Shown: positions 1 to 12,411, counted from the first letter of the stretch. The stretch is 64,000 nucleotides of DNA from Prorocentrum cordatum (GCA_963575745.1 CAUYUJ010003968.1:1-64000); one strand, 5' to 3'. The notes: generated from the letters alone by a model not told the origin. Numbers and translations: made by a program.

Positions 1-42
1 CTCCTCCTCCTCCTCCTCCTCCTCCTCCTCCTCCTCCTCCAT
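1..42. repeat. (CTC)n microsatellite
   Basis: Fourteen uninterrupted CTC units open the window and run into a T/C-rich flank. This is one of many pyrimidine trinucleotide tracts on this strand (also near 1.63, 3.8, 8.43, 11.96, 16.8 and 25.26 kb). Confidence 0.95.
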
Positions 43-321
43 TTCTTCTCCTTCTAGAGAACTCCTCCCTGTCAACCCTCCTCCCCTCTCCCTCCCAGGG
101 CAGCAGAGGGGGAAGACGAGGGCAGAGCGGGGAAGGGGGACCGGCGGTGGCGGTGGCGTGTAGCATTGGGCCGCCCAGCATCCTCGGCCCCCGCCAAGCG
201 CTCCCGCAGCTCGGTGGCCTGGGCGCCCGAGTCTCCTCCGCTCCACGCCCCCTCTCCAGCGGCCCCCCGACGGCGAGGGCAGGGCAGGATCGCGGGGTTC
301 CCCGCCCTCGGTGGTTTGGTC

Positions 322-450
322 GCGCGCAAAAGGGGGTAGGGGGAGGGGGGAAGGCATCGGCCTTACGTCTATAGAGAAGGCCCGCGCCTTCTAAAAAGCA
401 GGGGTGCTTCTAAGAAGCCTTCCCCCCTCCCCCTACCCCCTTTTGCGCGC
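322..450. repeat. Perfect 34-bp inverted repeat (hairpin or cruciform)
   Basis: The arms 322-355 and 417-450 are perfect reverse complements. Each has a GCGCGC end followed by an A4 and a G/A-rich run (or its complement). The 61-bp spacer holds a second small stem (AGAAGGC/GCCTTCT near 375-391). Confidence 0.93.
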
Positions 451-1620
451 CGCCAAGTGGTGGTAGGAGGAGGGCAGCTCGCCAGCGCGGAGGGGAGCCG
501 CCGCGCGCGCCGCTCTGGCAGGCGGATGGCCCTGGGGGGGCCCCCGGCCGCCCCGCTGGCGCCGTGGCGTGGGCCACTTCGGGCGGTTGCGTGCTGGTCG
601 GGCGTGGCGCGGGCTGGTGGCTGACTGGTCGGGCGCGGGCTGGGCGGGAAGAAGTGGGCTGGTCGGGCTGGGCGGGGGGGGGGGGGGCACAAGCGGGGGG
701 TGAAGCGAGAGGCACCGCTCGTGCCCCTTCGCGCTGTACATTGCGGCGCGCGCCCAGGCTGGCTGTCTGTGCTGGGCGGTCAGGCGGTGCGGAGGCAGCG
801 GCCGAAAGATCGCTGGACGGCCTTTCCACCCCTCGTCGGCCGCGGTGCAGGCATCGGCTTTGAGTGGCCCTCGCCCACCGTCGGTCCAGAAACAGAAGCG
901 AACACGGGGGGGATAATGAGTACGACAGTGTGCATCTGGAGCAGGGGCACAATGGGCGAGAGGGGGGGGTCTGGTCGGGAGATCTCGCAACATCCTACTT
1001 GAGAACTCACCGCGTGTCCAGCATGCCTCTTCCTACGCAGAATATTGCGTGCAGCGGGCGTGCTCCGCCTAGATATGGCAAAGACGACTTTCACTGCTCG
1101 AGCGCTTGCGTGTATACCTCAAACAAGGCTGGGTTCGACGCGCAAGGGCAAACTCAAAGGCGGTGGCACAGCGCACATCATCGCACCCATGATCGCAACA
1201 TAATTCAATTTGTGCATCGTATCCTGGTTTGGGATTCCCTGAACTGACATCGCTGCTGCCATCATAACCACCACACCCACAACCACAACCGCAAATTCTT
1301 CTGTCGCGCACGTCGCAAAACACATGACAACATATCATCGTGTGATTCTGCCGAGAGGAAGGAGACATAACTGCCGGCTGGCCCTCCGGCCTGGGAATCC
1401 ACGCGACGTCGCGATGCCTGCCGCGCCCGCGCCCACAAAGGAAAGACGGGGAAGGGGAGCGCGACCCCCGCGCGGGGAGGGGAAAAGCATACCGCAGCGG
1501 GGTGGCGAGGCCGGCGGTTCTGATGGTGGTGACTGTGTGAAGCACCGACGCTGCTCTAGTTTTACCCCTCATTCCCAACCATCCTGTGGTGTTGGGTCCT
1601 CATTTTGAATAGACGTCGCC
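451..1620. other. GC-rich non-coding stretch
   Basis: No supported gene. The open frames are short, overlap on both strands and are rich in Arg, Pro, Gly and Ala, as expected from GC-rich DNA without selection for coding. It includes a 14-G run at 674-687. Confidence 0.6.
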
Positions 1621-2440
1621 CCGCGCTCCTTCTCCTCCTCCTCCTCTCCTCTCCTCCTCCCCCTCCTCCCCCCTCCTCCCTGCGTTTCACCCACCCAGTA
1701 CAGCGCTTCGGGGCCCCATAGGGAGCTCCACCGAAGGCTCCAGTGGCTGCGTTCGCATGGAGGCTCGTGGCCCCACAGGGAGCTCCACCGAAGGCCCCAG
1801 TGGCAGCGTTCGCATGGCGGCCCCGCCCCATTTTGGCGCACCCCTCACGAGGACCGTGGCCCCATAGGGAGCTCCACCGAAGGCCCCAGTGGCAGCGTTC
1901 GCATGGCGGCCCCGCCCCATTTCGGCACACCCCTCACGAGGATCGTGGCCCCATAGGGAGCTCCACCGAAGGCCCCAGTGGCAACGTTCGCATGGCGGCC
2001 TCGGGCCATTTCGGCACACCCCTCACGAGGATCGTGGCCCCATAGAAGCTCCAGCGAAGGCCCCAGTGGCAGCGTTCGCATGGCGGCCCTGCCCCATTGC
2101 GGCACACCCCTCACACGGTTCGTGGCCCCATAGGGAGCTCCACCGAAGGCGCCAGTGGCAGCGTTCATAGGGAGCTCCACCGAAGGCTACAGTGGCAGCG
2201 TTCGCATGGCGGCCCCGCCCTATTTTGGCACACCCCTCACGAGGATCGTGGCCCCATATGGAGCTCCACCGAAGGCCCCAGTGGCAACGTTCGCATGGCG
2301 GCCTCGGGCCATTTCGGCACACCCCTCACGAGGATCGTGGCCCCATAGGGAGCTCCACCGAAGGCGCCAGTGGCAGCGTTCGCATGGCGGCCTCGGGCCA
2401 TTTCGGCACACCCCTCACGAGGATCGTGGCCCCATAGAGA
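1621..2440. repeat. (CTC)-rich tract followed by ~90-bp satellite
   Basis: A C/T-rich tract (about 1,627-1,680) leads into roughly eight tandem copies of a ~90-bp unit. Each unit holds CATAGGGAGCTCCACCGAAG, a GCAGCGTTCGCATGGCGGCC-like block and CACCCCTCACGAGGA. Unit starts fall near 1,714, 1,858, 1,949, 2,037, 2,133, 2,252 and 2,340, with partial units near 1,771 and 2,167. Since 90 is a multiple of three, frames stay open on both strands; these are not genes. Confidence 0.9.
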
Positions 2441-3257
2441 ATTCATCTTGCTTCGTCCCACCTGCCCTGCGGTATTCACGTTTGCATATGGTTGGGTCCT
2501 TCGCCAGGATCATTTGTTTCTCGAGGAGCGGTGCGTCGATGAGCAACGGACCAAATCCTTCGAACATGACTGAGGCGCACAACACCGCAACACTTGCAAC
2601 CAAGATCCGAACAATCGTGTCGCGGACTCAGCGAACGCACAACTCGATAAAGCTGGATCGGGTTGGGAGAAACGAAAGAGTTGGCACCAGGACAGCGAGA
2701 TAGACGGGCAACGAAGCAGAGCACCGAACTGTCGAAATTCTGCGGGCTGGCAACATCGACCATTCCCAGCAACTGTCTGCCCAATGACGGCCCTCTTGCC
2801 CCGCCACTCGCAACAATCGGGGAAACGTGAGACTCGAGTCTGGAAGACTCGAGATGGCCTGAACAAGCCGATAGAAAACCTGACGAGACCCAATCTGCAA
2901 CTTGACGCGGGCTCCCGCTGCAACCGTCCAACGACAACATCATTGTTGCACTCAGCGTGCCAACGATCCCACTAAAACTGAAGCCGATGTTGTGCCTGAT
3001 CGTCTTCCGTCTTCCAAATCACCTTCGTCTCGCGCTCCCCAACGGCTCCCCATGGCGGCGTCCAGGCTGGGGGTCGGGCAGAAGTGGACGGGGGGAACGG
3101 GGAGGGGAGACTCTGCAAGCCCAGAATGGGATAACGGAAGGATCGGCGAGGCCTTCCTGGACCTCACGGCGGGATCACAAGCACTAGGCCCCGCTACCGG
3201 TGGGGATACCACTGTGGTAACTCAGGAGGATCGGGGGTGCAGTAAACGGGCGAAGAG
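2441..3257. other. Unassigned non-coding DNA
   Basis: I see no recognisable gene, repeat array or RNA here. Both strands have open frames of 60-155 codons with no recognisable motif. Confidence 0.5.
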
Positions 3258-4355
3258 AACTGTGCACATGCACCGATCCTGACAACGCCCATCCTTGGCC
3301 CCAGGATCGGTGCATATGCCTTCCTGGCCAGGGTGAGAGGGCGTATGCACCGATCCTGGGCTCAGGATGGTCCTGGCCAACATCGGTGTACGCTCATAGT
3401 TCTCCTTCCTCTAAGTGATAGGGATAGGCCTGGAAATCACAGCCAGGGCGGCTGCATGCTCTTGTCCGCCACGCGCAGCCCGGGGGCGCTTTTTGTCCGG
3501 CGCGCCGCGGTGCAGGAGGAGGAGGAGGAGGAGGAGGAGGAGGAGGAGGAGGAGGAGGGCCCTGCGAACCGTGAGGGCGGCGGCAGGGTGGCGCCGGAGA
3601 CGGACAGGGAGGGAGGAGAGGAGGAGGAGGAGGAGGAGGAGGAGGAGGAGGAGGAGGGCCCTGCGAACCGTGATGGCGGCGGCAGGGCGGCGCTGGCGGG
3701 AGCAGCGACGGAGAGAGGGACAGGCCGAGGCACAGACAGCAGCCACAGACACACACAAACACATACAGATTTCCTCCTCCTCCTCCTCCTCCTCCTTTTC
3801 TTTCTCCTCCTCCTCCTCCTCCTCCTCCTCCTCCTCCTCCCTCCTCCTCCCTCCTTTTCTTTCTCCTCCTCCTCCTCCTCCTCCTCCTCCTCCTCCTCCT
3901 CCTCCTCCTCCTCCTCCTCCCCCTACAGTAGGGGCCCGACCACAAGAAACCTTCCACAAGAAACCCAACCCTGAGACCCCAGGACGTCCATTGGCTTTTC
4001 GTGTGGGAACGTCACGCTTTCCACAGCAGAACCATTGAAACCGAAGAAACCCAGGGCACCCTGCAGGCAGGCAGGGCGTTTCTTGACATGCGCCCCAACT
4101 GTACAGATTTTCTGGAGGAAAAAGAACGCACAATGTATGGCTCGCTGTGTGGCTCCATGGATGCCGAGGCCCACAGACAGCAGCCACAAACGGATTTTCT
4201 GGAGGAAAGAGAACCGTGCACATACACCGATATTGGCCAGGTCCATCCTGAGCCCAAGATCGGTGCGTGCGCCCTCCTGCCTTGGCCCGGAAGGCATCTG
4301 CACCGATCCTGGGGCCAAGGGTGGGCCTGGCCAGGACCGGCGCATGTGCACAGTT
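3258..4355. mobile_element. Foldback element with 155-bp inverted arms
   Basis: The arms 3,258-3,412 and 4,201-4,355 are inverted copies of equal length, about 85% identical by hand alignment. Both contain iterated CACCGATCCTGGG-like motifs. The ~790-bp interior holds two (GAG)n blocks (about 3,512-3,558 and 3,615-3,656) and a long (CTC)n block (about 3,773-3,920), so the interior can also fold on itself. The structure resembles a foldback or MITE-like element; no transposase is present and I did not find a target-site duplication. Confidence 0.7.
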
Positions 4356-4363
4356 TTGGGGCG

Positions 4364-4472
4364 CCCGAAATGGGTACGGAAACAATGGGTACAAAATGTT
4401 CAGGAGCCCTGTTCAAAATGAACAGGAACTGCTGTTGGGCATTGTACACATTCTTTCCGTACCCATTTCGGG
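4364..4472. repeat. Inverted repeat, 19-bp perfect core
   Basis: CCCGAAATGGGTACGGAAA at 4,364-4,382 is matched by its exact complement at 4,454-4,472; the arms extend imperfectly to ~35 bp. A nested stem CCTGTTC/GAACAGG lies at about 4,411-4,430. It abuts the right arm of the foldback element and may be part of it. Confidence 0.88.
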
Positions 4473-6055
4473 AGTCCAAATAGTTCTCCTCGCCCGATTT
4501 TCGGGCACGGAGAAAGCGGGACCTGAGAGAAACGGGCCCTGGCCTCGCCGGCTTTCCCGCGGGACCGAACTCGTCACCCCGAAGCGCTGTCCGATGGTCC
4601 CTCGGCCCAGGGAGGGCCCCGGGAGCCGCAGGACTCCAGGCCACGGCGACTTCTGCAAGGCTCCAACAAGCTTGCGATGCCGGGAACGCCAGGGCTTGTA
4701 CGTCCGCCGAGCTTCCGCCGAGGCCGAGGCGTCGGAATCTCGACCCGTCGATGGCGAGCCCCAACTGTTGTCGCACGTCTTCCGCAAGCATTTCGCCGTC
4801 GCCACTTCGGCGTTTGCCCCGCGGCTCTGCGCCGCTGGCGGATTTCGTCGTCCGCCGCCTGTTTTTTTGTTGTCGTTGGCAATTGATTTAGTGTGTCGTC
4901 GGCCTCATTGTTTTTGTCGTCGGCCTTTTGTTCTATCGTCGGCACTTGTTGCTTCGTCGTCGGCCACGTATGATGTCGTCTGACATTTGTGGTGCCTTTC
5001 GCGATGGGATTCAGAATTACGCTCGGGCTCGTCATCGTTTTGGGGGTCCTTCGCGGCTGCATCCATCTTCCAGACCTTTCACGTTTCGCGCGCCCCCGTG
5101 ATTACACCGTCTGGAAACGATGCCCAGGCATTTTTCATTGAAGCTCGATTCTTGGTCCTCGCCCACCCCATTGAGAGACCGCCCACAACCGCTGGGGGGG
5201 GGCTCAACGCTAACAGCGTTTGGGACGCGTGACGGGCGCCGCGGCTTCATTCATCAACAACAAACAGAACAAATGAATCTGATCAAAAAACTTGTGTCGT
5301 TCGTCGTTTTGTGGTACGATGGAAATCGGCGAAGTGGCAGCATCGGGTGCCAACCACAAAACACGCACAGTAGAGCACCATGGGGCACGAACCGTAGGGC
5401 AACAACTGGAGCGTACCAAGCATAGGCTGCCTATGCCTTGCACGTCGGCAGCGCCAAAATCTTCTGTTTGGGGTCCCCGTGCTGGCATCACGCTGCCACA
5501 TCTCAACTCGATCGTGGCAGCTACCACGCCGTGAGCTCCTCATCCGACGTCCCACAGAACCGCTGCCCTGCGTCCCGCCTTGGCCTCGTTGAGCTCCTGC
5601 GTCAGCGCAGCCATGCGCACCTGCTGCCCAAGATGGCGCGCACTCGCACCAGCGACTCGCCAAACAACTCTACGAGCACTGGTAATCAATTCATGCGTGG
5701 GCACCCCGAATGTAGCAAGTTGACAACCCCACTGCAGCAGGCTTGTCTGAGAATCGACTGTTGTACATCGCGGCGCTTCGGGTGCTGAGTGGCGGATAGG
5801 GACTATGCAAAATGCATGGCCGAGAACTGATATACGACGTGCAATTCGAACGTGTTCGGCCCTGCAGCATGGTTTCATACATACTGTACAGAAAGGGTCA
5901 TCTATCATATCCACAGGCCGATGTAATATGTTGGAAACTAAGACTTCAAGAAAAGGTCATACGACGACAACAAAATGGGTTATTATAGGTAGAGGGGCGG
6001 GGAAGTGTGCGAGGTTGAAGGGATGACAGACTGAGGTAGATAGCCGGGCCGAGAG
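4473..6055. other. Unassigned non-coding DNA
   Basis: No supported gene. Around 4,880-4,980 there is a loose TCGTCGGC-containing T/G-rich repeat. The remaining open frames are short and overlap. Confidence 0.5.
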
Positions 6056-6059
6056 ATGA

Positions 6060-6081
6060 AGATGGAGAGCAAGAGAGAGAA

Positions 6082-6119
<38 letters not shown>

Positions 6120-6142
6120 CGAGAGAGAGAGAGAGAAAGAGT
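6060..6142. repeat. (GA)n microsatellite
   Basis: About 80 bp of GAGAGA with occasional AA interruptions. Confidence 0.93.
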
Positions 6143-6602
6143 AAAACAAACAAAACACTATATAGATACAACAAGGCGCAGCGACACCGCACAATGCTTC
6201 GCGACAACCTCCTGCACTAAGCTGAACGCCAGCTCATGGCACTTGCGGATACTGGGAAAACAGAAAGGTACCGATACCGCTATCCCCCAAACCTCTCCTG
6301 AGGTGCGTTCTGACCAGAATTTCGAGCCGAATCCAGCGGTGGGGACGATGGCCTCCCGGAAGGCCCCAAGAGGAGAAAACGAGGGAGGGACAGTGGTATG
6401 GGCATCTGTTTCCCCCTCTGAGCATCGCAGGCCGATGCGAAACGTGAGGTGCCCCACCCAGGGCGTTCGTTCCGTTTCGTTCGTGCCACGCGTGCGGGCG
6501 ACTCGAGGCGAGGCTGCGCGCGTTCCTGCCCCTGCCAGCTCAGGCAGACGCGTGTCGCCCCGTGTTGAGATCGCGGCTCCCCGTGGCTCCGGGTTGTTCC
6601 GC
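6143..6602. other. Unassigned non-coding DNA
   Basis: No gene, RNA or array recognised. The open frame covering much of this stretch on the minus strand is low-complexity and continues through the downstream minisatellite, so I do not call it. Confidence 0.5.
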
Positions 6603-6800
6603 CGGCTGCAACCAACAATTCTCCCAATGGTTCCCCCGAGGGTTGGCCCCATGGCTGCCCCGTGGTTGTCCCGATGCTTGTCTTCAGAATGTCCCGATGG
6701 TTGTCCCGATGACTGTCTGGATGCTTGTGCCGTCGGCTGCCCCGGTGGTCGTCCCGGTGGTTGTCTCGATGTTTTTGTGCTTCGCCCCAAGGTTCGCTTG
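6603..6800. repeat. Degenerate 12-bp minisatellite (GATGGTTGTCCC-like)
   Basis: Tandem, diverged copies of GATGGTTGTCCC. Better-preserved copies of the same 12-mer recur at about 19,635-19,775 and 20,800-20,945. The period of 12 keeps frames open on both strands and explains the long antisense frame here. Confidence 0.8.
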
Positions 6801-7140
6801 ATGGTTGCCCCAGTAAATACAGAACGAGTTCGACATACGAGAAGCCGCGTTTCCTGAGCGCTTGCTTGGGAAACGTCCCGCGACACGTCGGACTCCCCCA
6901 CAAACAAAAAACATCGACGCGCCGGGACTCCCCCCTCGTGGACACCAGCCTGTCTAACAAGGTGGAGGAACGGCTCCAGGGGGAGGAATCGAACCCCCGC
7001 TTTGTTCCAAAGGAGGGGCCTCGAATCGGAGAGGAGGGGCCGTCTCCCCCTACGCGCCGCTTGGCAAAGAACGCCGACGACGAGGAAGACGACGCCGACA
7101 TCTTCAACGGCGGCGGCGACGACACCGACGGCTCGATTTG
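6801..7140. other. Unassigned non-coding DNA
   Basis: GC-rich sequence with GACGACGACG-like runs near 7,070-7,130. A TTCGATTCC box on the minus strand near 6,985-7,000 was examined as a tRNA T-arm and rejected. Confidence 0.45.
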
Positions 7141-8150
7141 ACTCTGGTCGAATCCTATAAGGACTGGATGCAGCTCTAATGGAACCCAACCAATGCTCCA
7201 TCGAGCTTTGAACAAATTTCTCTGGTCGAGCCAGCTCTAATGCAATCGCATTAGGGCTCGATCCAGCTCAAAATGCAATCCCAGTGGGGCAGGATCCTGT
7301 TGAATCCTACAAATGTTTGATCCAGCTCAAATGGCACCCTGCACAAAAGCCGTCCAACTGTAATGACATTTTACCTGTGCCAGCTCTAGGCGGGTCCTAC
7401 TTGTGCGGCGTCTGCGTCTATTGGGGCCGTACTTGGACTCTATCAAGCAACGACTCTCGGCTCGATCCATCTCCAACCCGAATCCTAGTAGGGCGCTATC
7501 GGCCTGTAATCAAACCCTATCATGGGTGGATCCAGCACTACCGAAATCCTACAAGGGCAGGAAGGGCTCGATCAATTTCGACTAGCATCTTACGAAGGCC
7601 CAGCCCAACTCGAACAGAAACTCACGAAGGCTCGATCCAGAGTGAATCAGACCTCATTGGGACTGCATCCAGCTCTGATAGAATCTAATTGGGCTGGATC
7701 CAGCTCGAATGGGGTCCCCACAGGGGTCGATCCAACCCTACAAGAATCCTACGAGGGCTCGATCCAACTCCGCTAGAATCCTACTTGGGCTCGGCCCAGT
7801 ATTCACAGCATCCTACTAGGGCTGGATCCAGGTCGAAAAGAATCGATCGATCCGTCTCAAAAACCTACTAGGGCTCGGTCCAACTCATACAGAATCCTAT
7901 CGGGGCTGGACCCAGCAGCTAAAATTGAATCCTATCGGGGCTCGACCCAGCTGTAATAAAACCTACTGGGATTCGATCCAACTCAAATACAAACCTATTT
8001 GGATTCGCTCCAGCTTTCACAGAACCCTACTAGAATTGGATCCAAGTCTACCAGGATCCCACTTAGGCTCCCTCAAGTTGTGAATCCAGCTCTGATGGAA
8101 TCCTTGTAGGGGTCAATCGATCTCAAACATAATCCCACTAGGGCACGATC
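7141..8150. repeat. ~35-bp degenerate satellite (GGCTCGATCCAGCTC)
   Basis: About 25-30 irregular tandem copies of a ~30-45 bp unit with the two conserved parts GGGCTCGATCCAGCTC and AATCCTACTAGGG. Spacing varies, so copies drift in phase. Confidence 0.85.
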
Positions 8151-8405
8151 GTGGTCGTCGTCGTCCTCGTCGTCCTCGTTGCCCGACGGCGCTGGCGCTG
8201 GCGCCGTGGCTCACCATCGTCGTCGTCGTCGTCGTCGTCATCGAAGTTGTCGTCGTCATCGTCGTCGTCGTTGCTGCCCGACGTCGGCGCCGGCGCCGGC
8301 GACGGCGCTCGCCGTCGTCGTCGTCGTGGTCGCCGTTGCTGCCCGACGGCGCCGGCGCTGGCGACGGCGCGCGCCGTCGTCATTTGCCACCGGCGACGGG
8401 GTGGA
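8151..8405. repeat. (GTC)n-rich tract with three GCCCGACGGCG modules
   Basis: GTC/GTT trinucleotides alternate with three copies of a module starting GCCCGACG and continuing with GGCGCTGGCG-like repeats (near 8,180, 8,276 and 8,341). Confidence 0.8.
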
Positions 8406-8424
8406 GGGAGGCGATTCGACCCCC

Positions 8425-8505
8425 ACCCCCTCCTCCTCCTCCTCCTCCTCCTCCTCCTCCTCCCTCCTCCTCCTCCTCCTCCTCCTCCTCCTCCTCCTCC
8501 TCCTC
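8425..8505. repeat. (CTC)n microsatellite
   Basis: About 27 CTC units with one slip near 8,463. Confidence 0.93.
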
Positions 8506-11500
8506 ATTCAGGGAGGGCGGGGCAATCCCCTTGTTCGACCCCTGCCCCTTCGAGGGGGGGGGAGGGCTCCCCTCGCCTCGACCTCCCCCCCCCCTGCAGT
8601 GCAATTCCGGCCCCTCCCTTCCCGGTTCGAATCCCCCCCATCCCAGCGTCCGCGATTTCTCCGACCTATGGCTTGTTAGCGAGATCGATACATTGATAGT
8701 GAGAATGATGGATGGATGGAGTGGATAGGATGGCTGTTCCGAGAGCGAGCTCTATAGGTACATTATCAATGAGACCGCGGTCCCTTAATCCTGGTACCTC
8801 CGCCTTCCGCCTCTCTCTTGCCTTCTCTCTCCCCTTCCTGTTTCGTCCTTCGTTTTCACCTACCCCGCACATCTCATCCGTCCTGCTTCAACCTACTGCT
8901 CGTTCCCCCCAATATTTTCAAAACTACTCTGCCTGCTCCTGGTGACCATGCCCCTAGCCTCCTCCAACTCCCTGTTCCAACTGCCCCGTCCCTGCTCCTT
9001 CCTGCTCCCATCATCTGCCTTCTCCTGGTCCCACTGTCCCTACGACGGTCGGCGACGAGGCGGCGACGGCGAGCGTGGACCCGCCAGACCGCCACCCGGG
9101 CCCAGATGATTGGCGGCGACGGGGCGGCGACGGCGAGCACGGGGCCGCCAGACCGCCACCCAGGTCGAGTTCCTCAGAACAGAGGAAAGAGTCCGTAAGT
9201 GCAAACACGGCTTAGGGAAGTTTAGAACAAGAATGCTAACAGTAGTCTCGCGACTCACCTGCGATTTCGCTCCGTCGTGCCCACAGCCGCATCTGACTTT
9301 CCCATGTTGCTTCGAGTCCTCCTCCTCGGCAGGCCAGGAAACGAGATGCGGTGCGGTGGCTCGAGAGTGCCCGAATGCTCCAGCTGGCGGCCTACACAAG
9401 CCCTTGGCACAGAATTCGGCGTGGCCTTGCACGCAACAGACGCGTGACGCAAGCAATCTTCTGCCAGGGCAAGTCCAACGTGAACGGCGGGGTGGAAAAA
9501 CAAGTGGCACCCGTACGTGACGTCGGGAGCGACCGCCAGCGCACATGCAGGAGCACGCTGGAAACGAGTGAGGGGGCGGATGACGAACATGTGAAGAAAA
9601 GAGATAATTAAACGTTGTGAAACTTCTTGCGTGGACTTACGTCGAATGTATTATCCGGGCCGGTTCATACAACTGCAAATCAGCAGATAAGGCAACGGTC
9701 CGTGACAGATCGGAAAAGCATACGACATAGACCTCCACGACCACTCTGGAGAATACAACGCACGAGCCTCGATAAACTGCAAGGCAGTAACAAGGTGACT
9801 CGACGGTACTACCTGGCCTAACTATCGGCACTACTCAACTGGAACGCCATGAACCGCTCTCAAGCCCGCAGCACACACAGGGGCCAAACGAATGCAAAAC
9901 ACACGTAGTTCATGTTGCTTTGTGCTCGTTTCTAACTCTCCTCGTTTCGCAAAAACCCTGGCCCTGGGATGGGTGCACGGACCAATCAGGCGAACAACCG
10001 GGCCCTTGAATCCGGGTTCGGCAGGGGCAGATGTCGCACTCCCTGTCCTTCCCGACCTCTCCTCTAACCCCCGCAGTCATTATCCGTCTCATCCTCCGCC
10101 ATACCTGTAATCCTTGTCACTCTATAACCAACCTCATCATGGTCATCATGATTCCGCGCTACCTTGGTGCTCTCTTTACCCAATCCCCTCCTCTTCATTA
10201 ACCTCCTACTCTGCCATTTCCTCGCTTTCCTCATCCTCCTCAACCTTCTCCGCCCTCTGCCATCATCCATCCATTATCTACCCCCCCTTGTTCCTTCCTC
10301 CTCCTGTCCACCATCATCCGCCCTTTCTCTCTACTCCGCATGTTTCTTGATCCCTGCTTCCTCCTCACCCTACGTGCCACTCAATACAATGCTCGGGAAA
10401 ACCATTCAAACTGACTCCACCGCTCACTGCGGCTGGAACAGTGCCGGCCACATTCGCCAATACAAATCGAATTCTGTGTCCGCTCCTTGCCTGGACCACG
10501 GCGTGTTTTCATGGATGGTGCGCACATGTCGGGTCCATCCATGTCTTCACGCGCCGCCATCACATTGGGTGGAAAAATACATGATGGGGAGGACAACGAC
10601 TGGCCTATGAAAGGTAAGTGCTAAATGCGTTTGGCGACAGTCGGGACAAGGCAGGAATACAAATACTATGATGCCTGCACGGGGTCCCGAGCTGGGCGAC
10701 ACAACATGACATGCGACAGCGAAGCGAGACAGGCGGCACACGATACTCAGCGAGAAACACACATCCACGAAGGATGCAGACTGATCTGGCGACATGTAGC
10801 GGCTAGGCACCATGGCTTCATCAAACCTCTGCTTCTCCAGCGACACCTTCTGCCGGCTGCGTAAAATGAACAAGATATTGAACTGGAATGACGTCTAAAC
10901 ATGGATGAAAGGGAACGGAGCCCGAGCAAATATCCTCAAAGGGGCCCGCGACATAACAACAACGTCTGACGATGATGACAGAAAAGGGAAAGGGTGACCC
11001 CTCACGACACAAGGATTCTTATTCCGATGATTCCGCCCGCGTCGCCGCCGATAGCAACCGATATACGATCACGCCGTCTGGCTGTAAGATCATGGCAAAG
11101 ATCTACCACCAAACAAATCCGTTCCCCAAACTGGCTACGGGATCAATGCCGCTGCTCCAAACACCGCCTGACCAAGACGCTCACGTGAACGACGACTGCC
11201 TGCCACGGAGGCCGGAGGAAAACCGCGCGACCTCGAGACACATCATGTTCAAACTGCCGACGCAGCTGGCGTCGCTTCCCGCAGCTCCAGCATCAAACAA
11301 AACATTGTGGCGCCGGGATGTGATGAACTGAGACTCGCAGTTCGCGCGTACAACATACATCGTGCAGAACATCATCCACTAGCCTGATCGAAGCGCGTGC
11401 TATCACATCGACAGTATTGGCGTCCGCCTGTTCTTCCTGCCCCTCGTGCTCCTCTGCCTCCACCTGCTCCTCACCCCTCTCCGACTGCAGGACATAATGC

Positions 11501-11954
11501 GTGCCGAGCCCCACGAGTGCCACGGAGACAATCCAACGCAGTGGGTAAATCTTGGCGGGAGGGCAAAGAAATCAGGTGTGGCACGGCTGCGCCGGGTTTG
11601 CCTTTCTCTCCACCTCCACTCCTCTCCCCATCCTCCCCTGGCTCTGATTCGGCGGCGCGCCCGGGAGGAAGTGAGAAGGGGCGGGCCCACACAAAAGGCT
11701 CGGAAGTCCCCCAGCCTTCCGAGAAGTTTTTTCTGAGCCTTCCCCGAAGACGCAGACAACCGCTCAGAGGGCGCGAGAGCCTCTGAGGAGTCCCGACGCC
11801 TTCCGAGAGGGACCTCTCCTCCTCACTCCCCCCCTCGCTCGCCGCCGGCCGATGTTCCTCCCGTTTCCCTCCTCTCTCCAATAAATCATGACTGGAGCGT
11901 CGGACCCGGATGACTGTGCTCCTTTTGGGCAGGGCGCGTGAGGGGCACGCACAC
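8506..11954. other. Unassigned non-coding DNA
   Basis: No gene supported over 3.4 kb. One small tandem duplication (~67 bp, about 9,046-9,112 and 9,113-9,170, GGCGGCGACGGCGAGC-containing) is visible. Open frames are below 180 codons, overlap on both strands and show no recognised motif. Confidence 0.5.
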
Positions 11955-12055
11955 GTCAGCCCTCCTCCTCCTCCTCCTCCTCCTCCTGCCTCCTCCTCCT
12001 CATCCTTCTCCCTCCTCCTCCTCCCTCTTCCTCCATCCTCCTCCTCCTCCTTCTG
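11955..12055. repeat. (CTC)n / (CCT)n tract
   Basis: Imperfect pyrimidine trinucleotide tract of about 95 bp. Confidence 0.9.
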
Positions 12056-12411
12056 GGTCATTCTTCGAGCCGGATCGATCTGCGAAGGTCCCCGTGCCCG
12101 GCAGGGAGTGCAAGCGCCCGGTGCGAAACAAAAAATTGCAACGCCGGGATCGCAGGGTCAGCCCATTCCTCCCTGGCTCTGACGTTTCTCCCGCTGCCCG
12201 GGTCCAGCCCGCATCCTGGCCTGACTGGCCGTCGTCGTCCCCTCTAACCGCTGCCTTGCCCTCCTCCTTCTCCCACGTCCCTCCTGCCCGCTCTCTCCTC
12301 GCTCCCCTCCCGGCACCCCTGTGGTCCTGTCTTGCCCCTGGTCTCTCCAGAAGCGCATGCGCCCCCTCTTCTTTTTTGCCGAGGCGTTTGGCCTTGGTGT
12401 ATGGATTCATG

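Noticed and set aside
6960-7050. Possible tRNA on the minus strand (GGGGGTTCGATTCCTCC T-arm-like box)
   Set aside because: No matching 5' acceptor strand or anticodon arm could be found at tRNA spacing.
6158-7215. Minus-strand open frames of 311-347 codons
   Set aside because: Low-complexity translation over a 12-bp minisatellite and GC-rich DNA, no motif, and overlapping alternative frames of similar length.
8610-8640. GGTTCGAATCCCCCC resembling a tRNA T-loop
   Set aside because: The five bases on each side do not pair as a T-stem and no acceptor stem is present.
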